A DNA stretch of 25,071 nt, from assembly GCA_031969915.1 (NCBI GenBank), contig DALYJJ010000095.1, forward strand, positions 1 through 25,071, read 5' to 3'. Under the pieces are notes generated by a model. It did no database searches. It was not told where the DNA came from and worked only from the letters and a program-made list of their open reading frames with translations. This DNA is from DALYJJ01 sp031969915. Its GTDB lineage: Bacteria; Acidobacteriota; Terriglobia; Bryobacterales; Bryobacteraceae. The translations under genes were made by a program, and so were the position numbers. Below, one piece after another: positions 1 through 7,259 of the stretch. Each line of letters opens with the position of its first letter. Within the stretch, counting starts at the first letter, position 1.

Positions 1-513
1 GTGCGGCTGCTGGAGGAGACGGTGCACGAGCTGAAGGGCGAAGAAGTGCCGCTCGAGATCCATTCGACGCTCAGTCTGGGTCTCGATATTCGCATCCCGC
101 CCGATTACATCGGCGACGAGCACCAACGGCTGCGGGCTTACAAGCGCATCGCCGATGCGGGCGACGAGGAGCAGGCGGCGAAGATCACCTCCGAACTCGG
201 AGACCGCTACGGCGCTCCGCCGGAGGCGGTCCGGAACCTGGTGAAGTTCTCGGTGCTGAAGTCACGGGCGGAGAGGTCGGGGATCGAGTCCGTGGAGCGG
301 CGCGCCGGAGCGCTGAACGTGAAGTTCCATGAGCAGTCGAAGGCCGACCCGCAGCGCCTGATGGATGTGGTGCGCCGCACGCAGGGCGCGCAATTCACGC
401 CCGCGGGCGTGCTCAAGTTGCCGGTGCCCGCCGGGGTGGAGGGGGCGGGAGATCTGCTCGAGTTTTTGAATGAGACCATGGCGGCGCTGGCACCGGCGGC
501 GGGGGTGCGCTGA
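1..513 (+). CDS. mfd: Transcription-repair coupling factor Mfd, C-terminal fragment (5' end outside window)
   Basis: This is the last 170 residues of Mfd, the ATP-dependent translocase that removes stalled RNA polymerase from DNA lesions and recruits UvrA. Only the C-terminal part is present. The stretch resembles the regulatory D7 (TRCF) domain: a LEETVHELKG helix, the RIPPDYIGDEHQRLRAYKRI block, then a DRYGAPPEAVRNL block, all typical of the family C-terminus. The reading frame is open to base 1. The GTG at position 1 sits inside the conserved domain and is a valine codon, not a start; the helicase motor lies upstream of the window. The gene ends in TGA at 511-513, 20 bases before the promoter of the next small gene. 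Identification is by recognised sequence similarity and is fairly secure. Confidence 0.9.
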   Translation: MRLLEETVHELKGEEVPLEIHSTLSLGLDIRIPPDYIGDEHQRLRAYKRIADAGDEEQAAKITSELGDRYGAPPEAVRNLVKFSVLKSRAERSGIESVERRAGALNVKFHEQSKADPQRLMDVVRRTQGAQFTPAGVLKLPVPAGVEGAGDLLEFLNETMAALAPAAGVR

Positions 514-533
514 AGGAGCCTCAGGCACCCCTA

Positions 534-562
534 TTGACACCCGTGCGGAGCCGCCCTACAGT
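534..562 (+). promoter_or_regulatory. Sigma-70-type promoter for the 45-aa membrane peptide gene
   Basis: A perfect -35 hexamer TTGACA (534-539) is followed by a 17-base spacer and TACAGT (557-562) as the -10. It lies just after the mfd stop codon. Transcription would start near 569, giving a leader of about 30 bases with AGGAGG at 584-589. This is the best housekeeping-type promoter in the window. Confidence 0.7.
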
Positions 563-598
563 GGAGTTCCAAGGTCATCGGCGAGGAGGTTGTTCCCG

Positions 599-736
599 AT
601 GCAACACCAACCTGGGCAGCGCATCCCCGACGAGAACGAACGGCTGCGCACCGTATTAGAGTTCGTTGCCGCCTCGGGCGTTCTGGCGATCATGGGCGTT
701 CTGATCTTCTTCGTGTTCACCTATCGCCCGGTTTGA
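599..736 (+). CDS. Small single-pass membrane peptide, 45 aa, function unknown
   Basis: A 45-residue peptide starts at ATG 599, nine bases after a strong AGGAGG (584-589). It has a hydrophilic charged N-terminus (residues 1-19, with QRIPDENERLR), one hydrophobic segment (about 20-41, EFVAASGVLAIMGVLIFFVF) and a very short TYRPV tail, so it is probably a single-pass inner-membrane peptide. The promoter, ribosome site and membrane segment together argue that it is a real gene despite its size. I recognise no family. Its 3' half lies opposite the extreme 3' end of the CCA-adding enzyme gene: its TGA (734-736) directly abuts the last conserved codon of that gene. It could regulate a membrane complex, but nothing in the sequence says which. 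Confidence 0.65.
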   Translation: MQHQPGQRIPDENERLRTVLEFVAASGVLAIMGVLIFFVFTYRPV

Positions 737-2038
737 CCATCGCTCCTGTATGAAAGCGAGCGCATCCTCCCTCGACGCCACGGCGCCGTCGAGTTGCGCG
801 TCCTCGAGCGCGTGCAGGATCCGGCTGAATAGAGGCCCGGGCTGGTAGCCGAGCGCGATGAGGTCGTTCCCGCCCAGCAGGGGCGCCGGCTGGAGCGCTT
901 CGCTCGCGGCGTACTCGGCCAGCCTGGCGCTTACGAACTCGTAGTTGCCCAGGAAGCCCCCGCCGGCGGTGCAGTCCAGGCGGTGCAACTCCAGGAGTTG
1001 GTCGAAGGCGGGGCGGCGAAGGAAGCGTTTGAGGGTGGAGTCCTTCATACGGCGGACATCGAGGAAGCGCATGTGCTGCGCCACCAGATCGGTGACGGTC
1101 TCGATTTCCGCGCGAGAGAACCGGAGCCGTTCGAGGATTTCCGCGGCCATGCGGGCGCCCACTTCGGCGTGCCCGTCGAACCGGATCCGGTCCGCGAGGC
1201 GAAACGTCGGCGGCTGGCCGGCGTCGTGCAGGAGCGCCGCGAGGGCGAGCGTGGCGGGAGGCTCCTGCAACTGCTCGAGCAACCGCAGGGTGTGCTCCCA
1301 GACGTCGCCTTCCGGATGATATTCAGGGGGCTGCGCCACGCCCTTCATGGCCGCGACTTCGGGCAGGATTTCCGCGAGCAGGCCGCTCTGATCCAGCAAT
1401 TCGAAGCCGTAGCGCGCGCCGCCTTCGGTGAGGATGCGGACCAGTTCGTCTCGCACCCGCTCAGGGGACACGAGGTGAATGGACGCGCGGTGCACGCGGA
1501 TTGCCTCCATGGTCGCCGGGTCCACGGTGAAGCGGAGGCGAGCGGCGAAGCGAATGGCGCGGAGCAGCCGCAGATGGTCTTCGCGAAAGCGCGCGGCGGG
1601 GTCGCCGATGGCGCGCACCAGGCGGCGTTCGAGATCGGCGCGCCCGCCCACGTAGTCGAGCACCTCTCCGGACACCGGATCGAGCAGCAGGGCGTTGATC
1701 GTGAAGTCCCGCCGGATCGCGTCGGCGCGGGGCTCGGTTTCAAAGGCGACCGACTCCGGGCGGCGGCCGTCGCGGTACTCGCGATCGCTTCGGAAGGTGG
1801 CCACCTCGACGCCCTCGACGAGCACCACGCCGAAATGGGCCCCCACCGCCTGGGCGCCGGGAAACAGGGCGAGCACCTGGTCGGGGCGGGCCGCGGTGGC
1901 GAGGTCGAAGTCCTTGGGGACGCGGCCGAGCAGCAGGTCGCGGACGCAGCCGCCCACCAGGAAGGCGGGGTGTCCGGCGGCGCGCAACCGTTCGGCGATG
2001 CGCACCGCCGCTTGTCCCTGTTCGCTCTCAATCCGCAT
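656..2038 (-). CDS. cca: CCA-adding tRNA nucleotidyltransferase / poly(A) polymerase family protein
   Basis: The protein belongs to the class II nucleotidyltransferase family that adds or repairs the 3' CCA of tRNAs, or polyadenylates RNA. From ATG 2038 it has 460 residues. The N-terminal catalytic head shows VGGCVRD (28-34), the metal-binding DFD (43-45), and RRDFTINALLLDP (109-121) followed by the RNA-binding RLLRAIRFAARL. A C-terminal HD domain shows H249 and HD at 271-272. Translation could be extended upstream to 2221, but that would run into the divergent permease gene and adds no family sequence; ATG 2038 fits the family N-terminus. The last 26 residues (after W434) are polar, low in complexity, and coincide exactly with the oppositely oriented 45-aa gene, so the stop at 656-658 may be a drifted one. 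CCA activity versus poly(A) activity cannot be separated from sequence alone. Confidence 0.88.
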   Translation of the reverse strand: MRIESEQGQAAVRIAERLRAAGHPAFLVGGCVRDLLLGRVPKDFDLATAARPDQVLALFPGAQAVGAHFGVVLVEGVEVATFRSDREYRDGRRPESVAFETEPRADAIRRDFTINALLLDPVSGEVLDYVGGRADLERRLVRAIGDPAARFREDHLRLLRAIRFAARLRFTVDPATMEAIRVHRASIHLVSPERVRDELVRILTEGGARYGFELLDQSGLLAEILPEVAAMKGVAQPPEYHPEGDVWEHTLRLLEQLQEPPATLALAALLHDAGQPPTFRLADRIRFDGHAEVGARMAAEILERLRFSRAEIETVTDLVAQHMRFLDVRRMKDSTLKRFLRRPAFDQLLELHRLDCTAGGGFLGNYEFVSARLAEYAASEALQPAPLLGGNDLIALGYQPGPLFSRILHALEDAQLDGAVASREDALAFIQERWSNRAIGEHEEDQNAHDRQNARGGNEL

Positions 2039-2060
2039 GCGCTCTCGTTGAAATCGTAGA

Positions 2061-4313
2061 ATGGAAGCTAGCTTTACCCTACGAATGTCCTCATCATCGT
2101 CCTCTTTGCCGCCCGCGGACAAACAGGCGGCGAAGGTCGTCATCGCCACCACCGTGGCGCTCGCGTTCATCTCCTTCTGGCGCGGCGCGGCGATCGTGCT
2201 CAGCGACCTGGCATCCACCATGTTCTACGTCGGCGGCATCGCCGAGCAAGCGGTGGGGAAGAGCGCTCCCTGGCTGGTGGTGGCGGTGGTGCTGTTCTCT
2301 TTCGCGGTTCGCAGCATTTACATCGAAAGCTCGAGCATGTTCGTGCGCGGCGGCGTGTATGTCGTGGTGCGCGACGCCATGGGCCCATCCATGGCCAAGC
2401 TCTCCGTATCGGCGCTGGTGGTGGATTACATTCTCACCGGCCCGATCAGTTCCGTCTCCGCCGGCCAGTACCTGGGGCATCTGTTCAACGAACTCGCGCA
2501 CTTGATGAAGTTCGATGCGCGGGTCGACCCGAAGGTTTTCGCTATGTTCTTCGGCGTGGCGGTGACGGCCTATTTCTGGTGGAGCAACACCAAGGGCATT
2601 CACGAATCGAGCGGGAAGGCGCTGCGCATCATGCAGATCACCACGGTAATGGTGGTGATGCTGCTCATCTGGTGTCCGCTCACCATCCTGCTCCAAGGCA
2701 AATGGGACCTGCCGCCGGCGCCCACGCCGCAGAACTTCAAGTTCGATTCCCATAGCCTCGGCTGGCTGGAAGGGACGCTCTTTCCTTCCATCACCATTGT
2801 TGCCGTGTTTATCGCTTTCGGCCACACGCTGCTCGCGATGAGCGGCTTTGAAACGCTGGCGCAGGTATATCGCGAAATCGGCTACCCGAAGCTGAAGAAC
2901 CTGAAGATCACCGCGAACATCGTGTGCACCTACGCGGTGCTGAGCACCGGGCTGATTTCAGTGTTCGCGGTGATGATCATCCCGGACGCCACGCGTCCGC
3001 AGTACTACGACAATCTCATCGGGGGCCTGGCGATGAACCTGGCCGGACCGGAACTGCTGCGTCTGGTGTTCCACATCTTCGTGGTCATCGTGGGCGGACT
3101 GATTCTTTCGGGTGCGGTGAACACATCGATGATCGGCGCCAACGGCGTGCTCAATCGGGTGGCCGAGGACGGCGTACTCCTGGACTGGTTCCGCAAGCCG
3201 CATCCGCGCTTCGGCACTTCCTACCGGATCATCAATCTGATTGCGCTGCTGCAGGTGGCCACGATCATCGCCAGCCGGGGCGATGTGTACCTGCTGGGCG
3301 AGGCCTACGCGTTCGGCGTGGTCTGGAGTTTTTCGCTTAAGGGGCTCGGCGTGTTGGCGCTGCGCTTTCAGCGTCACGACCAGGAATACAAGTTCCCGCT
3401 CAACCTGCGCCTGGGCGGCGTGGAGATCCCGGTCGGGCTGGGGGTTACCACGCTGGCCCTGTTCAGCACCGCGGTCGCCAATCTGTTCACCAAACAGGTG
3501 GCCACCATTTACGGCGTCTCCTTCACGATTGTGCTGTTCAGCATCTTCGCGATCTCCGACCGTGTGAACCGGAAGAAACGCGCGTTGGAGGACCCGGGGC
3601 TGGAGCAGTTCAACCTGGACCACCAGCCGCAGATCAGCACGTCGAACATCCACGCGCGGCCCGGGTGCGTGCTGGTGGCGGTGCGCGGCGCGGGCCAGAT
3701 GGAGCATCTGAAGCGGGTGCTTCACAAGACCAACGTACGGCGGCACGACATTGTGGTGATGACCGTGCGGCCGATCTCCACCGGCGCGGGCGAGTACGGC
3801 CTGAGCGAAGAACAGATCTTCAGCGATTACGAGCAGGAACTGTTCACCAAGGTGGTCGAATTGGCGGAGAAGGAAGGGAAGACGGTGGAGTTGCTGGTGG
3901 TCCCGGCGGTGGATCCGTTCATGGCCATGGTGCAGACGGCGACCACGCTCAAGGCCACGCGTCTGGTCACGGGCGTCTCATTGAAGATGGCGAGCGAAGA
4001 GTTGGCGCGGCGCATCGGCCGCGCCTGGGAGGCCATGCCGGAGCCGCGCCATCCGTTCTCGCTCGAGATCATCAGCACGGACCGGCCCTCGACGTTCGTC
4101 AACCTCGGACCTCATCCGCCGCGGCTCTGGCCGGAAGACGTCGACCGCCTGCACGAGTTGTGGTTGAAACTGACCGAACGGGACGACATGGGTGCGCGCC
4201 TTCACCACCGCGATGTCGTCGGCGTGGCCTTACGCCGCATGCAGCGAGACCTGGACAGCACGGACCGGGAACAGGTGATCGAAGACTTGCGGAAGGAACT
4301 CCGGCACGAGTAG
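2061..4313 (+). CDS. APC-family permease with C-terminal universal-stress-like domain
   Basis: A 750-residue inner-membrane transporter. Residues about 25-505 form a multi-helix APC (amino acid-polyamine-organocation) core with a conserved-looking SFWRGAAIVLSDLASTMFYVGG start and many hydrophobic helices. Residues about 534-750 form a soluble domain beginning with PGCVLVAVRG, whose alternating strands and helices resemble a universal stress protein fold; it ends in a charged helix. The substrate cannot be read from sequence; amino acids or polyamines are the family norm. Start choice is uncertain: ATG 2061 gives the longest product, but ATG 2085 (MSSSSSSLPP) is also possible, and neither has a ribosome binding site. 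A TAGAAT hexamer (2057-2062) could be a -10 that would favour 2085. It diverges from the CCA gene with only 22 bases between start codons. The soluble domain may sense nucleotides and gate transport; that is inference. Confidence 0.82.
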   Translation: MEASFTLRMSSSSSSLPPADKQAAKVVIATTVALAFISFWRGAAIVLSDLASTMFYVGGIAEQAVGKSAPWLVVAVVLFSFAVRSIYIESSSMFVRGGVYVVVRDAMGPSMAKLSVSALVVDYILTGPISSVSAGQYLGHLFNELAHLMKFDARVDPKVFAMFFGVAVTAYFWWSNTKGIHESSGKALRIMQITTVMVVMLLIWCPLTILLQGKWDLPPAPTPQNFKFDSHSLGWLEGTLFPSITIVAVFIAFGHTLLAMSGFETLAQVYREIGYPKLKNLKITANIVCTYAVLSTGLISVFAVMIIPDATRPQYYDNLIGGLAMNLAGPELLRLVFHIFVVIVGGLILSGAVNTSMIGANGVLNRVAEDGVLLDWFRKPHPRFGTSYRIINLIALLQVATIIASRGDVYLLGEAYAFGVVWSFSLKGLGVLALRFQRHDQEYKFPLNLRLGGVEIPVGLGVTTLALFSTAVANLFTKQVATIYGVSFTIVLFSIFAISDRVNRKKRALEDPGLEQFNLDHQPQISTSNIHARPGCVLVAVRGAGQMEHLKRVLHKTNVRRHDIVVMTVRPISTGAGEYGLSEEQIFSDYEQELFTKVVELAEKEGKTVELLVVPAVDPFMAMVQTATTLKATRLVTGVSLKMASEELARRIGRAWEAMPEPRHPFSLEIISTDRPSTFVNLGPHPPRLWPEDVDRLHELWLKLTERDDMGARLHHRDVVGVALRRMQRDLDSTDREQVIEDLRKELRHE

Positions 4314-4320
4314 CGGCGGG

Positions 4321-4360
4321 NNNNNNNNNNNNNNNNNNNNNNNNNNNNNNNNNNNNNNNN
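4321..4360. other. Assembly gap, 40 unresolved bases
   Basis: Forty consecutive N. They fall just after the permease stop codon and inside the 3' end of the minus-strand zinc-ribbon gene. The true length and content are unknown. The flanks are GC-rich and Ala/Pro/Glu-coding (gcggcggg before, gcggcggttcc after), which suggests a repetitive stretch that failed to assemble. Confidence 0.98.
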
Positions 4361-4658
4361 GCGGCGGTTCCGGCGCGATGGCTGGCTCGCCGGCCGGGGC
4401 TTCAGCCTCCTCGGCGGCGGCCTCCGGGGCTGCACCGGGCTTCACGGTAGCCAACACCTCGTTAAACAGTTCCGCCTTCTTCAGATCCTTCTTCGAGGGC
4501 GGCGCCTGCTCATTGCGGTAATCGTGATCGCTATAGCAGGTGCGGCAGCGGACCTTGGCCGGTTTGGCTTCCAGGAGAGAGACGATGGCGTGGTTGGTCA
4601 GACGTTTGCATTTGACGCAAAAATCGTCAATCACGTCCCCCAGCCGCAACTCCGACAT
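4361..4658 (-). CDS. Small zinc-ribbon protein, 3' end lost in assembly gap
   Basis: Starting at ATG 4658, the protein opens with MSELRLGDVIDDFCVKCKR and continues to VRCRTCYSDHDYRN, giving two CxxC knuckles (C14/C17 and C38/C41) about 20 residues apart, a typical zinc ribbon. It is followed by a lysine-rich helix (KKDLKKAELFNEVL) and then an Ala/Glu/Pro-rich tail that runs into the run of N. The frame stays open beyond the gap into the permease gene, but that part is surely not real; the stop is probably within the missing sequence. I know similar small acidobacterial zinc-ribbon proteins only as uncharacterised; RNA or DNA binding is a guess. It is divergent from the HlyD-like gene with 44 bases between start codons, in which a TATACT hexamer (minus strand, 4690-4695) could be its -10. 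Confidence 0.75.
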
Positions 4659-4691
4659 GTGCTCGAACAGGCGCGTAAACTCCTGTGGCAG

Positions 4692-4697
4692 TATAAC
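4692..4697 (+). promoter_or_regulatory. -10-like TATAAC implying a leaderless HlyD-like mRNA
   Basis: TATAAC ends five bases before ATG 4703. Transcription would begin at or next to the A of the start codon, and there is no ribosome binding site before that ATG. No convincing -35 is visible. The overlapping minus-strand TATACT (4690-4695) could serve the zinc-ribbon gene, making this a possible bidirectional element. Confidence 0.45.
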
Positions 4698-4702
4698 ACT
4701 GA

Positions 4703-5704
4703 ATGCACAAAAACAGGCTCGTCGGCGGGGCGGCCGTGATCGCGTTTCTGGCTGCCGCGGCAGGGGGCGGGACGTGGTGGTGGCGCGGCCGGAACCAGCC
4801 CGCACCGGCGCCCGCCGCTCCGGCGCCGGCGGTGTTGCCGGCGGGCATGGAGGTGAGCGTGCCGGGCAAGATCCGGGCGCAGAATATCGTCCAGGTGCCG
4901 CCCACCACGGACGGTGAAGTGGAACAGTATTTCGTCGAGATCGGCGACGAAGTCTACGAAGGACAGATCCTGGCACGGATCAAGAACCAGCAACTGGAGG
5001 CCGAGCGGGACCTGGCGAACGAAGAACTGGAACGCGCGCAGAACCGGTACAACCTGCTGGAAGCCGCGGTGATTGCCGCGCGCCTGGAGGAGTCGAGGGC
5101 GGCGGCCGACGCATCGCGCGCGCGCGATGAACGGGCGCGGACCGAGAAACTGTACGCGCGGCAGGACCTGCTGTTCCGCGAAGGCGCGACGCCGCGCCTG
5201 GTGTATGAGAAAGCCCAGAAGGACGCCTCCGCCGCGCGGAACGAGGCCGAGACCGCGGAGGTAAAGGCCAGGCACATCGCGGAACGAGTGCAGGCGCTGA
5301 GCAAGGATATGGAGGCGGCGCGCAAGGCGCTGGAGGAGAAGCGGGAGGCGCAGGAGAGCGCGGCCGAAGAACTCAAGGCCGCCGAGATCCTCTCTCCCAC
5401 CAACGGCATCGTCGTCGCGCGGCGCGGCGCGGCCGGCGAACCGGTGAACCGGGCGATGGCGGATCTGCTGCAAATCGCCACCGAACTGGGCGCGCTGGAA
5501 GTGGTGATCGAGCCGGAGCAGGCGGTGCTCGACCGGCTGCCGGAGGGATCGCCCGCCGTGGTGCAGATCGCGGAAATGGGCGGCGAGCCGCTGCCCGGCA
5601 TCGTTCATACGGTGCGCGATGGTCAGGCGATCGTGGCTTTCCAGAGCCCGAACCCGGCCATCAAGCCCGGCCTCTCGGCGCAGGTTCGCGTGAAGCTGCC
5701 GTAA
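4703..5704 (+). CDS. HlyD-type periplasmic adaptor (membrane fusion) protein
   Basis: A 333-residue protein of the membrane fusion family that links an inner-membrane pump to the outer membrane. The N-terminus carries one hydrophobic anchor (about residues 6-24, ending in TWWWRGRN), then an Ala/Pro linker. A lipoyl-like half follows (VPGKIRAQNIVQVPPTTDG, then VEIGDEVYEGQILARI), then a long charged coiled coil (about 95-230, rich in Glu, Ala and Arg), then the second lipoyl half (SPTNGIVVARRGAAGEPVNR) and a beta-barrel segment to the end. No ABC, RND or MFS pump gene is adjacent, so its partner is encoded elsewhere or it acts alone. The next gene, fumarase, has its own ribosome site and follows after 34 bases. 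ATG 4703 is chosen because it gives the membrane anchor directly; it seems to be read from a leaderless message. Confidence 0.82.
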   Translation: MHKNRLVGGAAVIAFLAAAAGGGTWWWRGRNQPAPAPAAPAPAVLPAGMEVSVPGKIRAQNIVQVPPTTDGEVEQYFVEIGDEVYEGQILARIKNQQLEAERDLANEELERAQNRYNLLEAAVIAARLEESRAAADASRARDERARTEKLYARQDLLFREGATPRLVYEKAQKDASAARNEAETAEVKARHIAERVQALSKDMEAARKALEEKREAQESAAEELKAAEILSPTNGIVVARRGAAGEPVNRAMADLLQIATELGALEVVIEPEQAVLDRLPEGSPAVVQIAEMGGEPLPGIVHTVRDGQAIVAFQSPNPAIKPGLSAQVRVKLP

Positions 5705-5738
5705 GCGGCGGTACGATGGTCTTTTCGGAGCCGATATC

Positions 5739-7253
5739 ATGCAATTTCTTTCCACCAGCCTGCTTGAACTGATCACCCAGACTTCCACCAACCTGCCGCC
5801 CGATGTGCGCGCCGCGATGGCCACGGCGGTGCGCACGGAGAAACCCGACACGCAGGCGTCGCAGGCGCTGAGCATCATCGCCTCGAACATCGACATGGCG
5901 GAAGAGGACGAAGGACCCATCTGCCAGGACACGGGCATGCCCACGTTTTATGTGCACACGCCGGTGGGGGTGAGCCAACTGGCCGTGAAGAAGGCGATCC
6001 GCGAGATGGTGGCCGAGGCCACGCGCCGAGGGAAGCTGCGGCCGAACTCGGTGGACTCCCTCACCGGCAAGAACTCAGGCGACAACCTGGGACCGGAGAC
6101 GCCCGTGATGCACTTCGAGCAGTGGGAGGAAGACGACATCGAAGTGAAGCTGATCCTGAAGGGCGGCGGCTGCGAGAACAAGAACATCCAATACTCGCTG
6201 CCCATGGAGTTGGAACACCTGGGCAAGGCGGGGCGCACGATGGAGGGGGTAAAGAAGTGCATCCTGCACGCGGTGTGGCAGGCGCAGGGGCAGGGCTGCG
6301 CTCCGGGGGCCATCGGCGTGTGCATCGGCAGCGACCGCGCTCACGGCTATGAACTCGCGAAGCAGCAGCTCTTCCGGACTCTCGACGACACGAACCCCGA
6401 CCCGCTGCTGGCGAAGATGGAGGCCGAGGTGATGGAAGAGGCCAATCGCCTGGGAGTGGGTGCGATGGGCTTCGGCGGCGGAGTTTCGCTGATCGGGTGC
6501 AAGATCGTCGCCGCCAACCGGCTGCCCGCGAGCTTCTTCGTCTCAGTGGCCTACGATTGCTGGGCCTACCGGCGGCTCGGTGTCCGGCTGGACGCGCAGA
6601 CGGGAGCCATCCGGCACTGGCTCTACCGCGATCCGGAGCGTCCGGTGGAAAAGATGACCGCGGGCGAGGGCTTCCCGCTGACGGGCCGCGAGGTGGTGCT
6701 GACGCCGCCGCTCACCGAAGCGCAGATGCGGGCCCTGAAAGTGGGCGACGTGGTGCTCATCAGCGGCGAGATGTTCACCGGCCGGGACGCGGTGCACGCG
6801 CACCTGATGAAGAACCCGCCGCCGGTGGACCTGAACGGCGCGGTGCTCTACCACTGCGGTCCGGTGATGCTGAAGCAGGGAGAGCAGTGGGTGACCAAGG
6901 CCGCCGGCCCGACGACGTCAAGCCGCGAGGAGCCCTACCAGGCCGACGTGATCAAGAACTACGGCGTGCGCGCGGTGATCGGCAAAGGCGGCATGGGGAA
7001 GAAGACGCTCGCCGCGCTCAAGGAGCACGGCGCCGTGTACCTGAACGGCATCGGCGGCGCGGCGCAGTATTACGCGCGTTCGGTGGAGCGGGTGCTGGGC
7101 GTTCACTGGATGGAGTTCGGCATCCCCGAAGCGATGTGGCATCTGCGAGTGAACGCCTTCGTGGCGATCGTCACCATGGACGCGCACGGCAACAGCCTGC
7201 ACGCGGACGTGGAGGCGGAGACGGGCCAGGCCCTGGCGGCGCTGGGACGCTAA
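5739..7253 (+). CDS. fum: Class I fumarate hydratase (iron-sulfur, single chain)
   Basis: This enzyme interconverts fumarate and malate in the citric acid cycle using a [4Fe-4S] cluster. The 504 residues contain the N-terminal Fumerase domain (about 1-285) and the C-terminal Fumerase_C domain (about 300-490) in one chain. CQDTGMP (C62), GCAPGAIG (C187) and YDCWAYRR (C273) are spaced like the cluster ligands of the family, which is my assignment. Also visible are KGGGCENKN (141-149), GEMFTGRDAVH, AGPTTSSRE and GKGGMG. The start is ATG 5739, eight bases after GGAG (5727-5730). A TACGAT (5712-5717) could be its -10, with a weak -35. The family also contains L-tartrate dehydratase, but that is usually two subunits, so fumarase is preferred. 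It converges with rsgA, 6 bases apart. Confidence 0.9.
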   Translation: MQFLSTSLLELITQTSTNLPPDVRAAMATAVRTEKPDTQASQALSIIASNIDMAEEDEGPICQDTGMPTFYVHTPVGVSQLAVKKAIREMVAEATRRGKLRPNSVDSLTGKNSGDNLGPETPVMHFEQWEEDDIEVKLILKGGGCENKNIQYSLPMELEHLGKAGRTMEGVKKCILHAVWQAQGQGCAPGAIGVCIGSDRAHGYELAKQQLFRTLDDTNPDPLLAKMEAEVMEEANRLGVGAMGFGGGVSLIGCKIVAANRLPASFFVSVAYDCWAYRRLGVRLDAQTGAIRHWLYRDPERPVEKMTAGEGFPLTGREVVLTPPLTEAQMRALKVGDVVLISGEMFTGRDAVHAHLMKNPPPVDLNGAVLYHCGPVMLKQGEQWVTKAAGPTTSSREEPYQADVIKNYGVRAVIGKGGMGKKTLAALKEHGAVYLNGIGGAAQYYARSVERVLGVHWMEFGIPEAMWHLRVNAFVAIVTMDAHGNSLHADVEAETGQALAALGR

Positions 7254-7259
7254 CGTAGC

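Noticed and set aside
4230..4320. Continuation of the zinc-ribbon frame across the gap into the permease gene
   Set aside because: The gap length is arbitrary, so frame continuity means nothing, and the translated part past it is antisense to the permease C-terminus.
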